From Lewinellaceae bacterium (lineage in GTDB: Bacteria > Bacteroidota > Bacteroidia > Chitinophagales > Saprospiraceae), in assembly GCA_020636405.1 (NCBI GenBank), contig JACJXW010000004.1, positions 3,398,001 to 3,462,000 on the forward strand: a stretch of DNA of 64,000 bases, in the 5' to 3' direction. This document shows positions 16,367 through 24,998 of the stretch, piece by piece (the first letter of the stretch is position 1; the number at the start of each line of letters is the position of its first letter). Below the pieces are notes generated by a model. It made no database searches. It saw only the letters and a program-made list of their open reading frames with translations, and was not told the origin of the DNA. A program made the translations under genes and the position numbers.

Positions 16367-17917
16367 CTACAGCGCATCCGCGTGCTCCTTGTACGCGGCA
16401 GCCTGCCGGAGGATCTTCGCCTTTTCCTCTCCCTCCATTTTGGCCCATAACCGGTACATCATGCCGATGCGGGGGTTATTACTGAGTTTATCGGTGTGGC
16501 GGTCGTAGAAATCCCAGTACAAGCTGTTGAAGGGGCAGGCATTTTGGCCGTATCTTGCCTTATGGTCGTAAGGGCAATTGGAGCAATAATCTCCCATCTT
16601 GTGAATGTAGTTGGCGCTGGATACATAGGGTTTCGTTCCAACGATACCTCCGTCGGCAAACTGGCTCATGCCGCGGGTATTGGTGACCTCTACCCATTCA
16701 ATGGCATCCATGTAGATGCCGAGGTACCATTGGTCCAACTCATCCGGGTGAACGCCCAGTAACAGCGCGAAGTTGCCGGTAACCATCAGGCGCTGAATAT
16801 GGTGGGCATAAGCGTTCTCCAACGATTGCCCAATGGCGTTTTTCAGGCAATTCATTTTTGTATTTCCGGTCCAGTACCACTCTGGCAGCCGGGCCTGGTG
16901 GCTGAAGAAGTTCATTTCAGCATATCCGGGCATTTTTGCCCAATAGATCCCTCTCATGTATTCCCGCCACCCAAGAATCTGCCGGACAAAACCTTCAGCC
17001 TGTGCAATATGGATGCTGTCCTGATTGGCCTTCCAGTGCTGTACGCAAGCATTGATAACTTCTAACGGATGGAGCAGTTTGACGTTCAAGGCAAAGGAAA
17101 GCTTGGAGTGAAACAGGAGATACCCCCGTTCGCTCATCGCATCCTGGTAGGTGCCAAATAGAGTCAATTGGTGGTTGACGAAATAGTCGAGCAGGGACAG
17201 GCATTCCTTGCGCGTGACTGGCCAGGTGAACCGCGCTTCATCTACTTGCCCGATCGTTGCTACCTGTTTTTCGTTCAGCATTTCTACCAGGGAACTAATA
17301 TTCCGGTCAAAGTGAAGGGGGGAGGGTATGGGCTGCCTTTCGGGAAGCTTTTTTCGGTTGTCTTGGTCGTAGTTCCACTGCCCGGTCAGGGGCGTTTCAC
17401 CGTCCTCTTCCATGAGGATGCCGTATTTTTTGCGCATGTAGCGGTAAAAACGCTCCATCAGAAAGGATTTCTTGCCCTCAAAGAAATCCCTTGCCTCCAT
17501 ACGTGAGGTAAGGAAATGCTCCGTATCGAAAGATCGGCTCTGGATCGACAGCCCCTGGCAGAGGTTCCGAAGTTCTTTGTCCAGGCGATATTCATCCGGA
17601 AGCAGGTATTCGAAATGTTGTATATCGAATTGTCGGATCAGGTTTTGGATATTGCCGCTGATGGATTGCTCGTTGTTTTGGCCATCCAGGCGGATGTAAT
17701 GTACATGATGCCCCTGTCCCTCCAACTCTGCGGCGAAGGCCCTCATGGCCAGGAAGAAGCCGGCTACTTTCTGAATGTGATGGCGGACGTAGTTGGTTTC
17801 CGAGAGCGTTTCCATGAGGACGTAAAGTACTTCGCTGCTCTGGTTTTTGAACCAGGTGTGTTTTATGTTGAGCTGGTCGCCCAGGACTAATCTCAGCCGG
17901 GAGTATTTTTGGGCCAT
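16367..17917 (-). CDS. phrB: Fe-S cluster photolyase/cryptochrome (FeS-BCP, PhrB type)
   Basis: 516 residues, the usual length for the prokaryotic (6-4) photolyase group. It opens with LRLVLGDQLNIKHTWF, the family N-terminus; FAD-binding helices occupy the C-terminal half (FVRQILGWREYMRGIYW, NYIHKMGDYCSNC). Four cysteines at 357, 445, 448 and 461 have the same spacing (88, 3, 13) as the [4Fe-4S] ligands of Agrobacterium PhrB (350, 438, 441, 454 from memory), strong evidence for the cluster. It repairs UV lesions using FAD and a lumazine-type antenna in characterised members. It stands alone on the minus strand, divergent from the ABC genes; no clear promoter box was found. Confidence 0.93.
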   Translation of the reverse strand: MAQKYSRLRLVLGDQLNIKHTWFKNQSSEVLYVLMETLSETNYVRHHIQKVAGFFLAMRAFAAELEGQGHHVHYIRLDGQNNEQSISGNIQNLIRQFDIQHFEYLLPDEYRLDKELRNLCQGLSIQSRSFDTEHFLTSRMEARDFFEGKKSFLMERFYRYMRKKYGILMEEDGETPLTGQWNYDQDNRKKLPERQPIPSPLHFDRNISSLVEMLNEKQVATIGQVDEARFTWPVTRKECLSLLDYFVNHQLTLFGTYQDAMSERGYLLFHSKLSFALNVKLLHPLEVINACVQHWKANQDSIHIAQAEGFVRQILGWREYMRGIYWAKMPGYAEMNFFSHQARLPEWYWTGNTKMNCLKNAIGQSLENAYAHHIQRLMVTGNFALLLGVHPDELDQWYLGIYMDAIEWVEVTNTRGMSQFADGGIVGTKPYVSSANYIHKMGDYCSNCPYDHKARYGQNACPFNSLYWDFYDRHTDKLSNNPRIGMMYRLWAKMEGEEKAKILRQAAAYKEHADAL

Positions 17918-18052
17918 TTTAATAGAGGTTTACCAGCACAACAGCCGTTTTTGTTCAATGTTCATCCATGTTTTTCCTCCTTTGATCAATTAAGCTTTCC
18001 GGCTGGAGTGATATTCCTATCTTTATCTCTCCTCGCAAAAACGGACCACAAT

Positions 18053-18946
18053 ATGAGCGTATTGACGATACAGGGGCTTACCAAGCGTTATGGCAAGATA
18101 GTAGCAGTAAACAACCTGGGGCTGGAGGTGGAAAAGGGCATGACGTTTGGCATCCTTGGGCCCAACGGAAGTGGAAAGACCACTACACTTGGCATTATTC
18201 TGGGGATCATTCAGCAAAATGAAGGGTCTTTCAGCTGGTTTGATGGAGCCTACGGCCGTTGGCATCGGCACCATATTGGCGCCTTACTGGAAACGCCTAA
18301 CTTCTATCCCTACCTCAATGCCGTCGACAACCTCCGGCTCATTGCCCATATCAAAAAAGTGCGTGAACCTCGGATCGATCAGCTGCTCGAAATGGTAAAC
18401 CTATATCACCGGCGCAATTCAAAATTCAGGACCTTTTCCCTGGGTATGAAGCAGCGCCTGGCTATCGCCTCTGCGATGATCGGCGATCCCGAGGTGCTCA
18501 TTTTCGACGAGCCAACCAATGGTTTGGACCCCCAGGGGATAGCAGAGGTGAGGCAGACCTTGCAGGAGATCGCTGAAATGGGAAAAACCATCATAATGGC
18601 AAGCCATATCCTCGATGAGGTGGAAAAGGTGTGTTCACACGTAGCGATCATAAAGAACGGGAAGTTGCTGGCCAGCGGCACAGTAGGCGCCATCATCAGT
18701 GACGATATGCTGGTGGAAGTGGGATCCGGCAACCTGCCGGCCCTGAGAGCTGCGATGGAGCAATACCCTCTTGTTCGGCGCATCGATGAACATGGGCCGC
18801 ATCTGCTTCTGTATCTCAGTGAGGAGGTTCCTCCTGAAAAGCTCAACCGGCTGGCTTTTGAACAAGGCCTCGCCCTTTCCCACCTCCGAGTAGTGCGGAA
18901 GAGCCTGGAATCAGAGTTCCTGGAGATCACCGCAGGAGATCAATGA
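18053..18946 (+). CDS. ABC transporter ATP-binding protein
   Basis: 297 residues from the ATG at 18053 (MSVLTIQGLTKRYGK); a longer reading from 17909 would overlap the photolyase start and adds no homologous sequence. Walker A is GPNGSGKTT, the signature is SLGMKQRLAIASAMIG (a degenerate LSGGQ, as usual in ABC-2 exporters), and Walker B is VLIFDEPTNGLDP followed by the H-loop ASHILDE. The C-terminal ~80 residues are the extra domain common in antibiotic/lipid-type exporters. Its permease partner follows 63 bases later. Substrate unknown. TATCTTTA about 30 bases upstream resembles a -7 box. Confidence 0.9.
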   Translation: MSVLTIQGLTKRYGKIVAVNNLGLEVEKGMTFGILGPNGSGKTTTLGIILGIIQQNEGSFSWFDGAYGRWHRHHIGALLETPNFYPYLNAVDNLRLIAHIKKVREPRIDQLLEMVNLYHRRNSKFRTFSLGMKQRLAIASAMIGDPEVLIFDEPTNGLDPQGIAEVRQTLQEIAEMGKTIIMASHILDEVEKVCSHVAIIKNGKLLASGTVGAIISDDMLVEVGSGNLPALRAAMEQYPLVRRIDEHGPHLLLYLSEEVPPEKLNRLAFEQGLALSHLRVVRKSLESEFLEITAGDQ

Positions 18947-19009
18947 CAGGAAAACCTTTAACCTGACGCCCTGTACGGAAACTTAAATTCACCGAATCCT
19001 CACCTCAAG

Positions 19010-19816
19010 ATGCTGTACTTACTGAAACTGGAATGGCTTAAACTTAATAAGCTGCTGTCCTTCCGCTTGTTCACGCTCTTTTATTTTGTCTTGCTGCCGG
19101 CTATCCTGCTGACTGGAAAGCGCATTCCGGAGCTGCCTCCTCCTTTGATGACCAACGAAGTATTCTTCATATTCCCGACAGTCTGGGAGTACCTGGGATA
19201 TGTAGGCAACTGGCTTTGCTTCTTCTTTTTCGGATTCCTTTCCATTATCATCATTACGACCGAATACAGCTACCGCACCATGCGGCAGAATATCATCACC
19301 GGGCTCAGCCGCCGACAATACTTTTTGGGTAAAGTATATTTCATTGTGGCCATTAGCCTGGTTGCTACCCTTTATTATGTCCTCTGTGCCCTTATCATCG
19401 GTTCCTTCAGCACTTCTTCTATTTATTGGCACAAAGTGTGGCAGAACGTCGATTACATTCCCCGATATTTTCTGATGTGCCTGGGCTATATGAGCCTGGG
19501 GCTCATGCTGGGTTTTCTGGTGAAACGAACCGGAGTAGCCTTGTTCCTTTATCTCGCCTACATCATGTTTATTGAATTGATCCTGCGCTGGGGGGTACAT
19601 CTTCAACTCATTAAACACCGCAGCATGCATTTCTACCCCATGAATGCGGTGGAGGATCTGATTCCAATGCCTTTTACTCAAATGGCCGATCAATTCCTCT
19701 CGCAGTACGGTTTTGACCTCTTCCTCAGTCCGATGGAAGCCTCTCTTACTGTTATTGTTTATTCCTTGATATTCATAGGTTTAGCTTATTTCGTGGTTGA
19801 AAGGGCGGACCTTTAA
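19010..19816 (+). CDS. ABC-2-type transporter permease
   Basis: 268 residues with six hydrophobic segments: LLSFRLFTLFYFVLLPAILL, a pair around 65-80 (NWLCFFFFGFLSIIIITT), one near 115-130, one around 150-170, one at 185-200 and one at the C-terminus (SLTVIVYSLIFIGLAYFVV). The EYSYRTMRQNIITGLSRRQYFLGK cytoplasmic loop is the ABC-2 hallmark that docks on the ATPase. It pairs with the ATPase just upstream to form a small exporter; no periplasmic adaptor or outer-membrane gene is nearby, so a lipid, drug or peptide efflux role within the inner membrane is as far as the sequence goes. Confidence 0.85.
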   Translation: MLYLLKLEWLKLNKLLSFRLFTLFYFVLLPAILLTGKRIPELPPPLMTNEVFFIFPTVWEYLGYVGNWLCFFFFGFLSIIIITTEYSYRTMRQNIITGLSRRQYFLGKVYFIVAISLVATLYYVLCALIIGSFSTSSIYWHKVWQNVDYIPRYFLMCLGYMSLGLMLGFLVKRTGVALFLYLAYIMFIELILRWGVHLQLIKHRSMHFYPMNAVEDLIPMPFTQMADQFLSQYGFDLFLSPMEASLTVIVYSLIFIGLAYFVVERADL

Positions 19817-19995
19817 AACAATTTTACCTGTCTAATTGCATCTTTTGAAAAATTTATTCGTTTAAAGAACTATCTGCTGCAGGATTTTGTATCTAATATG
19901 AGCGCAACCCGCGAATTTTAAGGGTTCTACTGACAGCTTAAGAGGAAGATGTGTTAAAAAATTTAAGATTATTTTAACATTTGTTTCCAATTTTG

Positions 19996-20003
19996 TATCT
20001 TTG
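19996..20003 (+). promoter_or_regulatory. Consensus -7 promoter box in the 19.8-20.3 kb gap
   Basis: TATCTTTG matches TAnnTTTG exactly; TTTT lies 20 bases upstream (19972-19975) in place of TTTG. No ORF begins within the next 150 bases, so the likely product is a short untranslated RNA ending at the terminator at 20142-20177. Confidence 0.5.
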
Positions 20004-20009
20004 TCACTA

Positions 20010-20177
20010 GCTTTGAAGCAGAATAAAATTGCAATCGAACAACTAACGATAAAGTTTTTGGTTAAATGGTTTAAGATTAAATGGTAGTATATTCTGGAGG
20101 ATGTTAAATCCTTCATAATAACAGTCGGGTGATTTCTTACAAGAGCGAAGCATTTTATGACTTCGCTCTCTTTTTTT
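20010..20177 (+). ncRNA. Candidate small RNA, about 165 nt
   Basis: The 511-base gap between the ABC permease and the symporter has no ORF longer than a few codons. A consensus -7 box (19996-20003) and a strong intrinsic terminator (20142-20177) share the + strand and define a transcript of about 165 nt. The sequence between is AT-rich with short micro-ORFs only (for example eight codons near 20082). I do not recognise a known RNA family. It could also be an attenuated leader, but the symporter start is 150 bases beyond the terminator. Confidence 0.4.
20142..20177 (+). terminator. Intrinsic terminator
   Basis: AGAGCGAAG (20142-20150) pairs perfectly with CTTCGCTCT (20161-20169), 10-base loop, then C and seven T residues. 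It ends either the candidate small RNA or read-through from the ABC operon. Confidence 0.85.
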
Positions 20178-20327
20178 GCCCCAAACAGAATAACTTTTTC
20201 TCCTCTTTTTATTGGCATTTCTTTCGTTTTTCAGTAAAATTCCAAATCTAATTACCCTGAGATTGCTCCAAATCCCTATTTTTAGGCCATTACGAATGTA
20301 TGAAACTAACTAAACCAACTTTGCCTT

Positions 20328-22067
20328 ATGGAGCAATTCCAATTGAGCGCCCTCGATATAGGGATCATGTTATTGTACGCCGTACTGATTATAGCCTACG
20401 GATTGTACCATGCCAAGCGGAAGAATTCAGAAGAGTATTTCCTCGCGGGGCGGGACATGATCTGGCCTATTGTGGGTATTTCCTTGTTCGCAGCCAACAT
20501 TTCGAGTTCTACCCTTGTCGGCCTTGCCGGCGATGCGTTCAAAACCAACACGCACGTTTACAACTATGAGTGGCTTGCAGCCGTCATCCTGGTATTTTTT
20601 GCCATCTTTTTCCTGCCTTTTTATCTCAGGTCGAAGGTGTATACTATGCCGGAGTTCCTGGAGCGCCGTTACGACAGCCGTTCGCGTTATTATTTTTCAT
20701 TCATCACCATTGTCGGCAATGTTTTGCTCGATACGGCGGCAGGCCTTTATGTCGGCAATATTGTTCTGAAGTTGATGTTTCCTTCCTTGCCTACCTGGGT
20801 GATCATTGTGATCCTGGCCTTTGCCGCAGCGGCATATACCATACCCGGCGGTTTGAACTCGGTTATACAGACTGAGGTGATTCAGGCCATACTGCTCATT
20901 TTCGGGTCTATGCTGCTGACCTATTTCGCCTTTAGCCGAGTGGGCGGGTGGTCCAATTTGATCGCCGGGTTGGATAAAATGGCGGCGGAGGGCGCCTTCG
21001 TAGGGGAATCGGGCCTCCGGCTTAACAGTGCCGAAGAGGTGTTGAGCCTGGTGCGGCCCCGAAACGATACCTTTATGCCATGGACCGGGCTGCTGCTCGG
21101 CGCGCCGATCCTAGGTTTTTATTTTTGGGCCAATAATCAGTTTATGGTTCAACGGGTACTCGGCGCCAAGGATGTGAACCACGGGCGCTGGGGCGCGCTG
21201 TTTGCCGGCCTGTTGAAGCTGCCGGTCCTGTTCATCATGGTTCTTCCCGGCACTGCGGCCATCCTGCTCTATTCCAATCTGGACCTCACTCCACTCAACT
21301 ATGTTATGCCCAGCGGGGAAATTTGCACCAGCCTGGCAGAGTGCCCGAATATGACCTATCCGGTACTTTTGTTCGACCTGCTCCCCGCAGGAATACTGGG
21401 CCTTGTGTTGGCCGGCTTGCTCGCCGCTATGATGTCCAGCGTTTCAGCGACATTTAATTCTGCGTCAACCCTGGTAACGATGGATTTTGTCCAGAAATTT
21501 CGCCCGGAGCTTACCAGCCAGCAACTGGTGAGGGTAGGGCAGTTCACTACCCTGATATTAGTGGTTTTGGCATCAGCCTGGGCGCCACAGATCGAACGCT
21601 TCAGCTCTCTGTGGGAATACCTTCAACTGGTGCTCGCCTTTATCTGCCCGCCGGTGGTTTCGGTGTTTATCCTGGGCCTTTTCTGGCATCGCGCCAACTC
21701 GACCGGAGCAATCGTCAGCCTGCTTTCCGGCTTTGTCCTTGCCCTCTTTCTGGTTATTGCTTCCACGATTGCAACTACGGCGGAGGCCTCCGGCACTGAA
21801 CCCGCAGCATGGGTGTCCTTCCTGAACGATATTCATTTCCTGCACCGGGCTTTCTTCTTGTTCGTGATCTGTGCTGCCATTCATATCGTGGCCAGCCTGT
21901 CCTCGCCACCGCCGCCGCAGGACAAGGTAGATGAGTACACCTGGAAAAAATCTATTTTCACTGCGGAAACGGAAGAACTGAAGGGGTTGCCCTGGTATCA
22001 GAACTACCGCATCCTTGCGGTTATCCTGCTGATCATTACCGCTATTGTGGTTGGCTCTTTTTGGTAA
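20328..22067 (+). CDS. Sodium:solute symporter (SSS/SLC5 family)
   Basis: 579 residues with about 13-14 TM helices. Typical motifs: LYHAKRKNSEEYFLAGRDMIWPIVGISLFAANISSSTLVGLAGDAF near the N-terminus (the unwound TM1 and Na+ site region), YTMPEFLERRYDSRSRYYFS, AYTIPGGLNSVIQTEVIQA and ANNQFMVQRVLGAKD, then the LLAAMMSSVSATFNSASTLVTMDF segment with the second Na+ site. These sodium-coupled carriers take up sugars, carboxylates or similar; the closest-looking relatives are the glucose/galactose-type SGLTs of Bacteroidota, but substrate is not certain. Monocistronic, with a terminator directly after it. Confidence 0.93.
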   Translation: MEQFQLSALDIGIMLLYAVLIIAYGLYHAKRKNSEEYFLAGRDMIWPIVGISLFAANISSSTLVGLAGDAFKTNTHVYNYEWLAAVILVFFAIFFLPFYLRSKVYTMPEFLERRYDSRSRYYFSFITIVGNVLLDTAAGLYVGNIVLKLMFPSLPTWVIIVILAFAAAAYTIPGGLNSVIQTEVIQAILLIFGSMLLTYFAFSRVGGWSNLIAGLDKMAAEGAFVGESGLRLNSAEEVLSLVRPRNDTFMPWTGLLLGAPILGFYFWANNQFMVQRVLGAKDVNHGRWGALFAGLLKLPVLFIMVLPGTAAILLYSNLDLTPLNYVMPSGEICTSLAECPNMTYPVLLFDLLPAGILGLVLAGLLAAMMSSVSATFNSASTLVTMDFVQKFRPELTSQQLVRVGQFTTLILVVLASAWAPQIERFSSLWEYLQLVLAFICPPVVSVFILGLFWHRANSTGAIVSLLSGFVLALFLVIASTIATTAEASGTEPAAWVSFLNDIHFLHRAFFLFVICAAIHIVASLSSPPPPQDKVDEYTWKKSIFTAETEELKGLPWYQNYRILAVILLIITAIVVGSFW

Positions 22068-22080
22068 AAAAACAAAGAGA

Positions 22081-22111
22081 ACAGGGCAGGGCTTTCCTGT
22101 CCTGTTTTTTT
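22081..22111 (+). terminator. Intrinsic terminator after the symporter
   Basis: ACAGGGCAGG pairs with CCTGTCCTGT (one G-T pair) across GCTTT and is followed by a run of seven T residues, 14 bases after the stop. Confidence 0.8.
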
Positions 22112-22255
22112 GTTTTACTTTCGGCCTTATACTAGAAAAACAAGTTCGACGGTTCGGGGATGAGGGGAAGCCCGGAAGCCCTAATGGCTAAAGGCGAACC
22201 GTATCCCCGGATCTCAAATGGAGAACCTGTTTTTGTCACTACTAAATCCTATCAG

Positions 22256-22906
22256 GTGATCGAGGCACGCAATATTCATAAATCTTATGGCTCTTTACAT
22301 GTACTCAAAGGGGTAAACCTGGAAATAGGCCGGGGCGAGGTGGTTTCTATCGTTGGAAAATCAGGAGCGGGAAAGAGTACCCTGCTGCACATCCTGGGGA
22401 CGCTGGACCTGGCCGATGAGGGCAGTCTTTTGATCAACGGGGAAGACGTCTCCCGCTTGAATGCCAAGAAACTTGCATCCTTCCGGAACAGTAATATTGG
22501 CTTTGTCTTCCAATTCCACCATCTTCTACCGGAATTCACAGCGGTAGAAAACGTATATATCCCTGCTCTGATCAGCAAACAACCAGAAAGCAAAGCCAGG
22601 GCCCGAGCCGAAGAACTGCTTGATTACCTGGGTTTATCCGGCCGGTTGTCCCATAAACCCTCCCAGCTATCCGGAGGCGAACAACAGCGGGTGGCAGTTG
22701 CCCGGTCCCTGATGAACCAACCCGCCATCGTTTTTGCCGACGAGCCTTCCGGCAACCTGGATTCCACTTCTTCTCAGGAGTTGCATCAGCTCCTGTTCGA
22801 CCTGCGCCGGGATTTCCAACAGACCTTTGTCATTGTTACTCATAATAAGGAGTTGGCCGCTATGAGCGACCGCACTCTGGAAATGAAAGACGGGCGCCTG
22901 GCCTGA
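22256..22906 (+). CDS. lolD: LolD-type ABC ATPase
   Basis: The conserved domain begins VIEARNIHKSYGSLHVLKGVNLEI, matching the start of LolD proteins, so I favour the GTG at 22256 (216 residues); an ATG at 22160 would add 32 unrelated residues. Walker A is GKSGAGKST (34-42), the signature LSGGEQQRVAVARSL, Walker B IVFADEPSGNLD, then VTHNKELA. LolD energises release of lipoproteins from the inner membrane, or in the broader MacB/LolD family other export. The membrane partners (LolC/E) are not in this window, which is common in Bacteroidota. Followed 40 bases later by the nicotinamidase-like gene. Confidence 0.85.
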   Translation: MIEARNIHKSYGSLHVLKGVNLEIGRGEVVSIVGKSGAGKSTLLHILGTLDLADEGSLLINGEDVSRLNAKKLASFRNSNIGFVFQFHHLLPEFTAVENVYIPALISKQPESKARARAEELLDYLGLSGRLSHKPSQLSGGEQQRVAVARSLMNQPAIVFADEPSGNLDSTSSQELHQLLFDLRRDFQQTFVIVTHNKELAAMSDRTLEMKDGRLA

Positions 22907-22946
22907 CCTGGCTCTTTTCCCTCCGATAATTAAAAAAACATCAATA

Positions 22947-23564
22947 ATGCGCGCCTTAATAGTTGTAGATATTCAGAACGATTTCTGCCTGGGCGGGGCC
23001 TTGGAAATACCGGGCGGTGATGAGGTCATCCCCGTTGCTAATGCAGTCATGGAAAAATTCTCCCTGGTCGTAGCCACCCGGGAGTGGCACCCTGCCAACC
23101 ATGTAAGCTTCGCCGCCAATCACCCCTGGCGGCGCCCCGGGAATTTGGTCCAGCTCGATGGAGAGGAACAAATGCTATGGACCATGCATTGTGTGCAGGG
23201 AAGTTTCGGCGCCGAGTTTGCCCCGGGATTAGATACCTCGAAATTTCAAAAGGCCTTCGCTAAGGGGATTGCCCCACAGTTGGATAACCATAGCGGATTC
23301 TTCGATAAAGGGCGTAAAAGGAGTACTGGTTTGGAAGAATACCTCCGGGAAAAAGGGGTGGAAGAAGTCTATGTCCTGGGGCTTTCTCCTGACAATGGGG
23401 TCCGGTTCACCGTTCTGGATGCCCTGGAGTTGGGATTTAGAACCTATCTGGTCAGCGATGGCGTGCGGGAAGCGGATCTGGAGGCAGGAGATTCTGATCT
23501 GGCAGTTAAGGAAATGAGAGAAAAAGGTGCTATCATTGTAAAATCCTCTGACATAGAAGGATAA
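22947..23564 (+). CDS. pncA: Nicotinamidase/isochorismatase-family protein lacking the catalytic cysteine
   Basis: 205 residues with clear PncA architecture: Asp8 in ALIVVDIQNDFCLGG, His48 in REWHPANHVSF, MHCVQGSFGAEF, and the Lys107 region (AFAKGIAPQLDNHSGFFD). Active nicotinamidases deamidate nicotinamide to nicotinate for NAD salvage with an Asp-Lys-Cys triad. Here the nucleophile motif, normally DYCVxFT, reads DNGVRFT: Cys is Gly151 (codon GGG). The first metal ligand, usually Asp in DWHP, is Glu46, and the usual WPDHC reads WTMHC. Cys to GGG needs at least two base changes, so a single read error does not explain it. Likely a pseudoenzyme or altered enzyme. It precedes rocD by 38 bases and is probably co-transcribed. 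Confidence 0.85.
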   Translation: MRALIVVDIQNDFCLGGALEIPGGDEVIPVANAVMEKFSLVVATREWHPANHVSFAANHPWRRPGNLVQLDGEEQMLWTMHCVQGSFGAEFAPGLDTSKFQKAFAKGIAPQLDNHSGFFDKGRKRSTGLEEYLREKGVEEVYVLGLSPDNGVRFTVLDALELGFRTYLVSDGVREADLEAGDSDLAVKEMREKGAIIVKSSDIEG

Positions 23565-23602
23565 AGATATTTCAATTTCAGGAACTAGAAAATTTTCCAG
23601 CC

Positions 23603-24847
23603 ATGATGCAAGAAACCATGCTGTCATCTCGGGAACTGATTCAATTGGAGGATCGCTACGGAGCACACAACTACCACCCGCTGCCTGTGGTGTTGTCCAA
23701 AGGCAAGGGCGTTCATGTGTGGGATGTGGAAGGTAAGAAATATTACGATTTCCTTTCTGCTTATTCGGCTGTAAACCAGGGTCATTGCCACCCGAGGATC
23801 GTTAATGCCCTTGCCGAACAAGCGCAAAGGCTGACCCTGACCTCCCGGGCTTTTTACAATGATATACTGGGCCCATTCGAAAAGTACGTAACCGAATATT
23901 TCGGATACAGCCGAATGTTGCCGATGAATACGGGTGTAGAGGCCTGTGAAACGGCGGTGAAACTTTGCCGCAAATGGGCCTATGAAGTTAAAGGCGTCCC
24001 TACTTACCAGGCAAAGATCATCTTTGTATCCGGGAATTTCTGGGGCCGTTCGCTGGCTGCTATTTCTTCCTCGTCCGATCCTAATACTACCCGTAACTTC
24101 GGGCCTTTTATGCCAGGTTATGTCATTATTCCTTACAATGACCTGAACGCTCTGGAAGAGGCATTGCAGGATCCTCATGTTGCGGGTTTTATGGCAGAAC
24201 CGATTCAGGGTGAAGCCGGAGTGGTGGTCCCCGATGAAGGGTACCTGAAAAAGGCCTCCGATCTTTGCAAACAAAACAATGTACTGTTCATTGCCGATGA
24301 AGTGCAAACCGGCATCGCCCGGACCGGTAAGCTGATCGCCTGTGAACATGAAGGAGTGAGGCCGGATATCCTCATCCTCGGCAAGGCGCTCTCCGGTGGA
24401 GTATTCCCCGTATCGGCAGTTTTATCCGATGACGAGATAATGCTGACCCTCAAACCTGGACAACATGGCTCAACTTTCGGTGGTAACCCGCTGGGGTGCG
24501 CGGTGGCCATGGAGGCGCTGGAGGTCGTACGCGATGAAAAACTGGCGGAGAACGCCAGCCGGTTGGGACAGCTATTCCGCAGCAGAATGCAGGAAGAGTT
24601 GGTGGAAAAAACCAGCCTGATCCGCCTGGTCCGTGGAAAGGGGTTACTCAATGGCCTGGTGATCAACGATACACCGGACAGTGATACCGCCTGGAATATC
24701 TGTATGAAGCTGGCGGATAATGGCTTGCTGGCCAAACCTACTCATGGCAATATCATCCGTTTTGCCCCTCCCTTGGTGATGTCGGAAGAACAACTTCAGG
24801 ATTGCTGTGACATTATAGTGGAAACAGCCCTCGGTTTTGAAAAGTGA
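23603..24847 (+). CDS. rocD: Ornithine aminotransferase (ornithine-oxo-acid transaminase)
   Basis: 414 residues, fold-type I PLP enzyme of class III. It converts ornithine plus 2-oxoglutarate to glutamate semialdehyde and glutamate (arginine/proline metabolism, cytosol). Visible: YGAHNYHPLPVVLSKGKGVHVWDVEG and YDFLSAYSAVNQGHCHP near the N-terminus, MNTGVEACETAVKLCRKW (PLP phosphate site), Asp232 in FIADEVQTGIARTG, and the Schiff-base Lys261 in ILGKALSGG, then GQHGSTFGGNPLGCAVA. The start could be either of the two leading Met codons. No obvious promoter of its own; probably expressed with the upstream gene. Confidence 0.95.
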   Translation: MMQETMLSSRELIQLEDRYGAHNYHPLPVVLSKGKGVHVWDVEGKKYYDFLSAYSAVNQGHCHPRIVNALAEQAQRLTLTSRAFYNDILGPFEKYVTEYFGYSRMLPMNTGVEACETAVKLCRKWAYEVKGVPTYQAKIIFVSGNFWGRSLAAISSSSDPNTTRNFGPFMPGYVIIPYNDLNALEEALQDPHVAGFMAEPIQGEAGVVVPDEGYLKKASDLCKQNNVLFIADEVQTGIARTGKLIACEHEGVRPDILILGKALSGGVFPVSAVLSDDEIMLTLKPGQHGSTFGGNPLGCAVAMEALEVVRDEKLAENASRLGQLFRSRMQEELVEKTSLIRLVRGKGLLNGLVINDTPDSDTAWNICMKLADNGLLAKPTHGNIIRFAPPLVMSEEQLQDCCDIIVETALGFEK

Positions 24848-24998
24848 TTTGTTGACGGGATCCGCCGAAACCGGAAGTGTTAATTTTTTTTTTAATTTCG
24901 TTCACTTTGAGACAAGCTGAAGGGCTGCCTCGTCGTTGGATAGGGGAGTCCACCATAGGACCTGGCCTGTATGAGGCCAGAATTTAAAATACAACACA

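Noticed and set aside
17909..18052. 48-residue N-terminal extension of the ABC ATPase
   Set aside because: It overlaps the photolyase start codon and precedes a normal family N-terminus at 18053.
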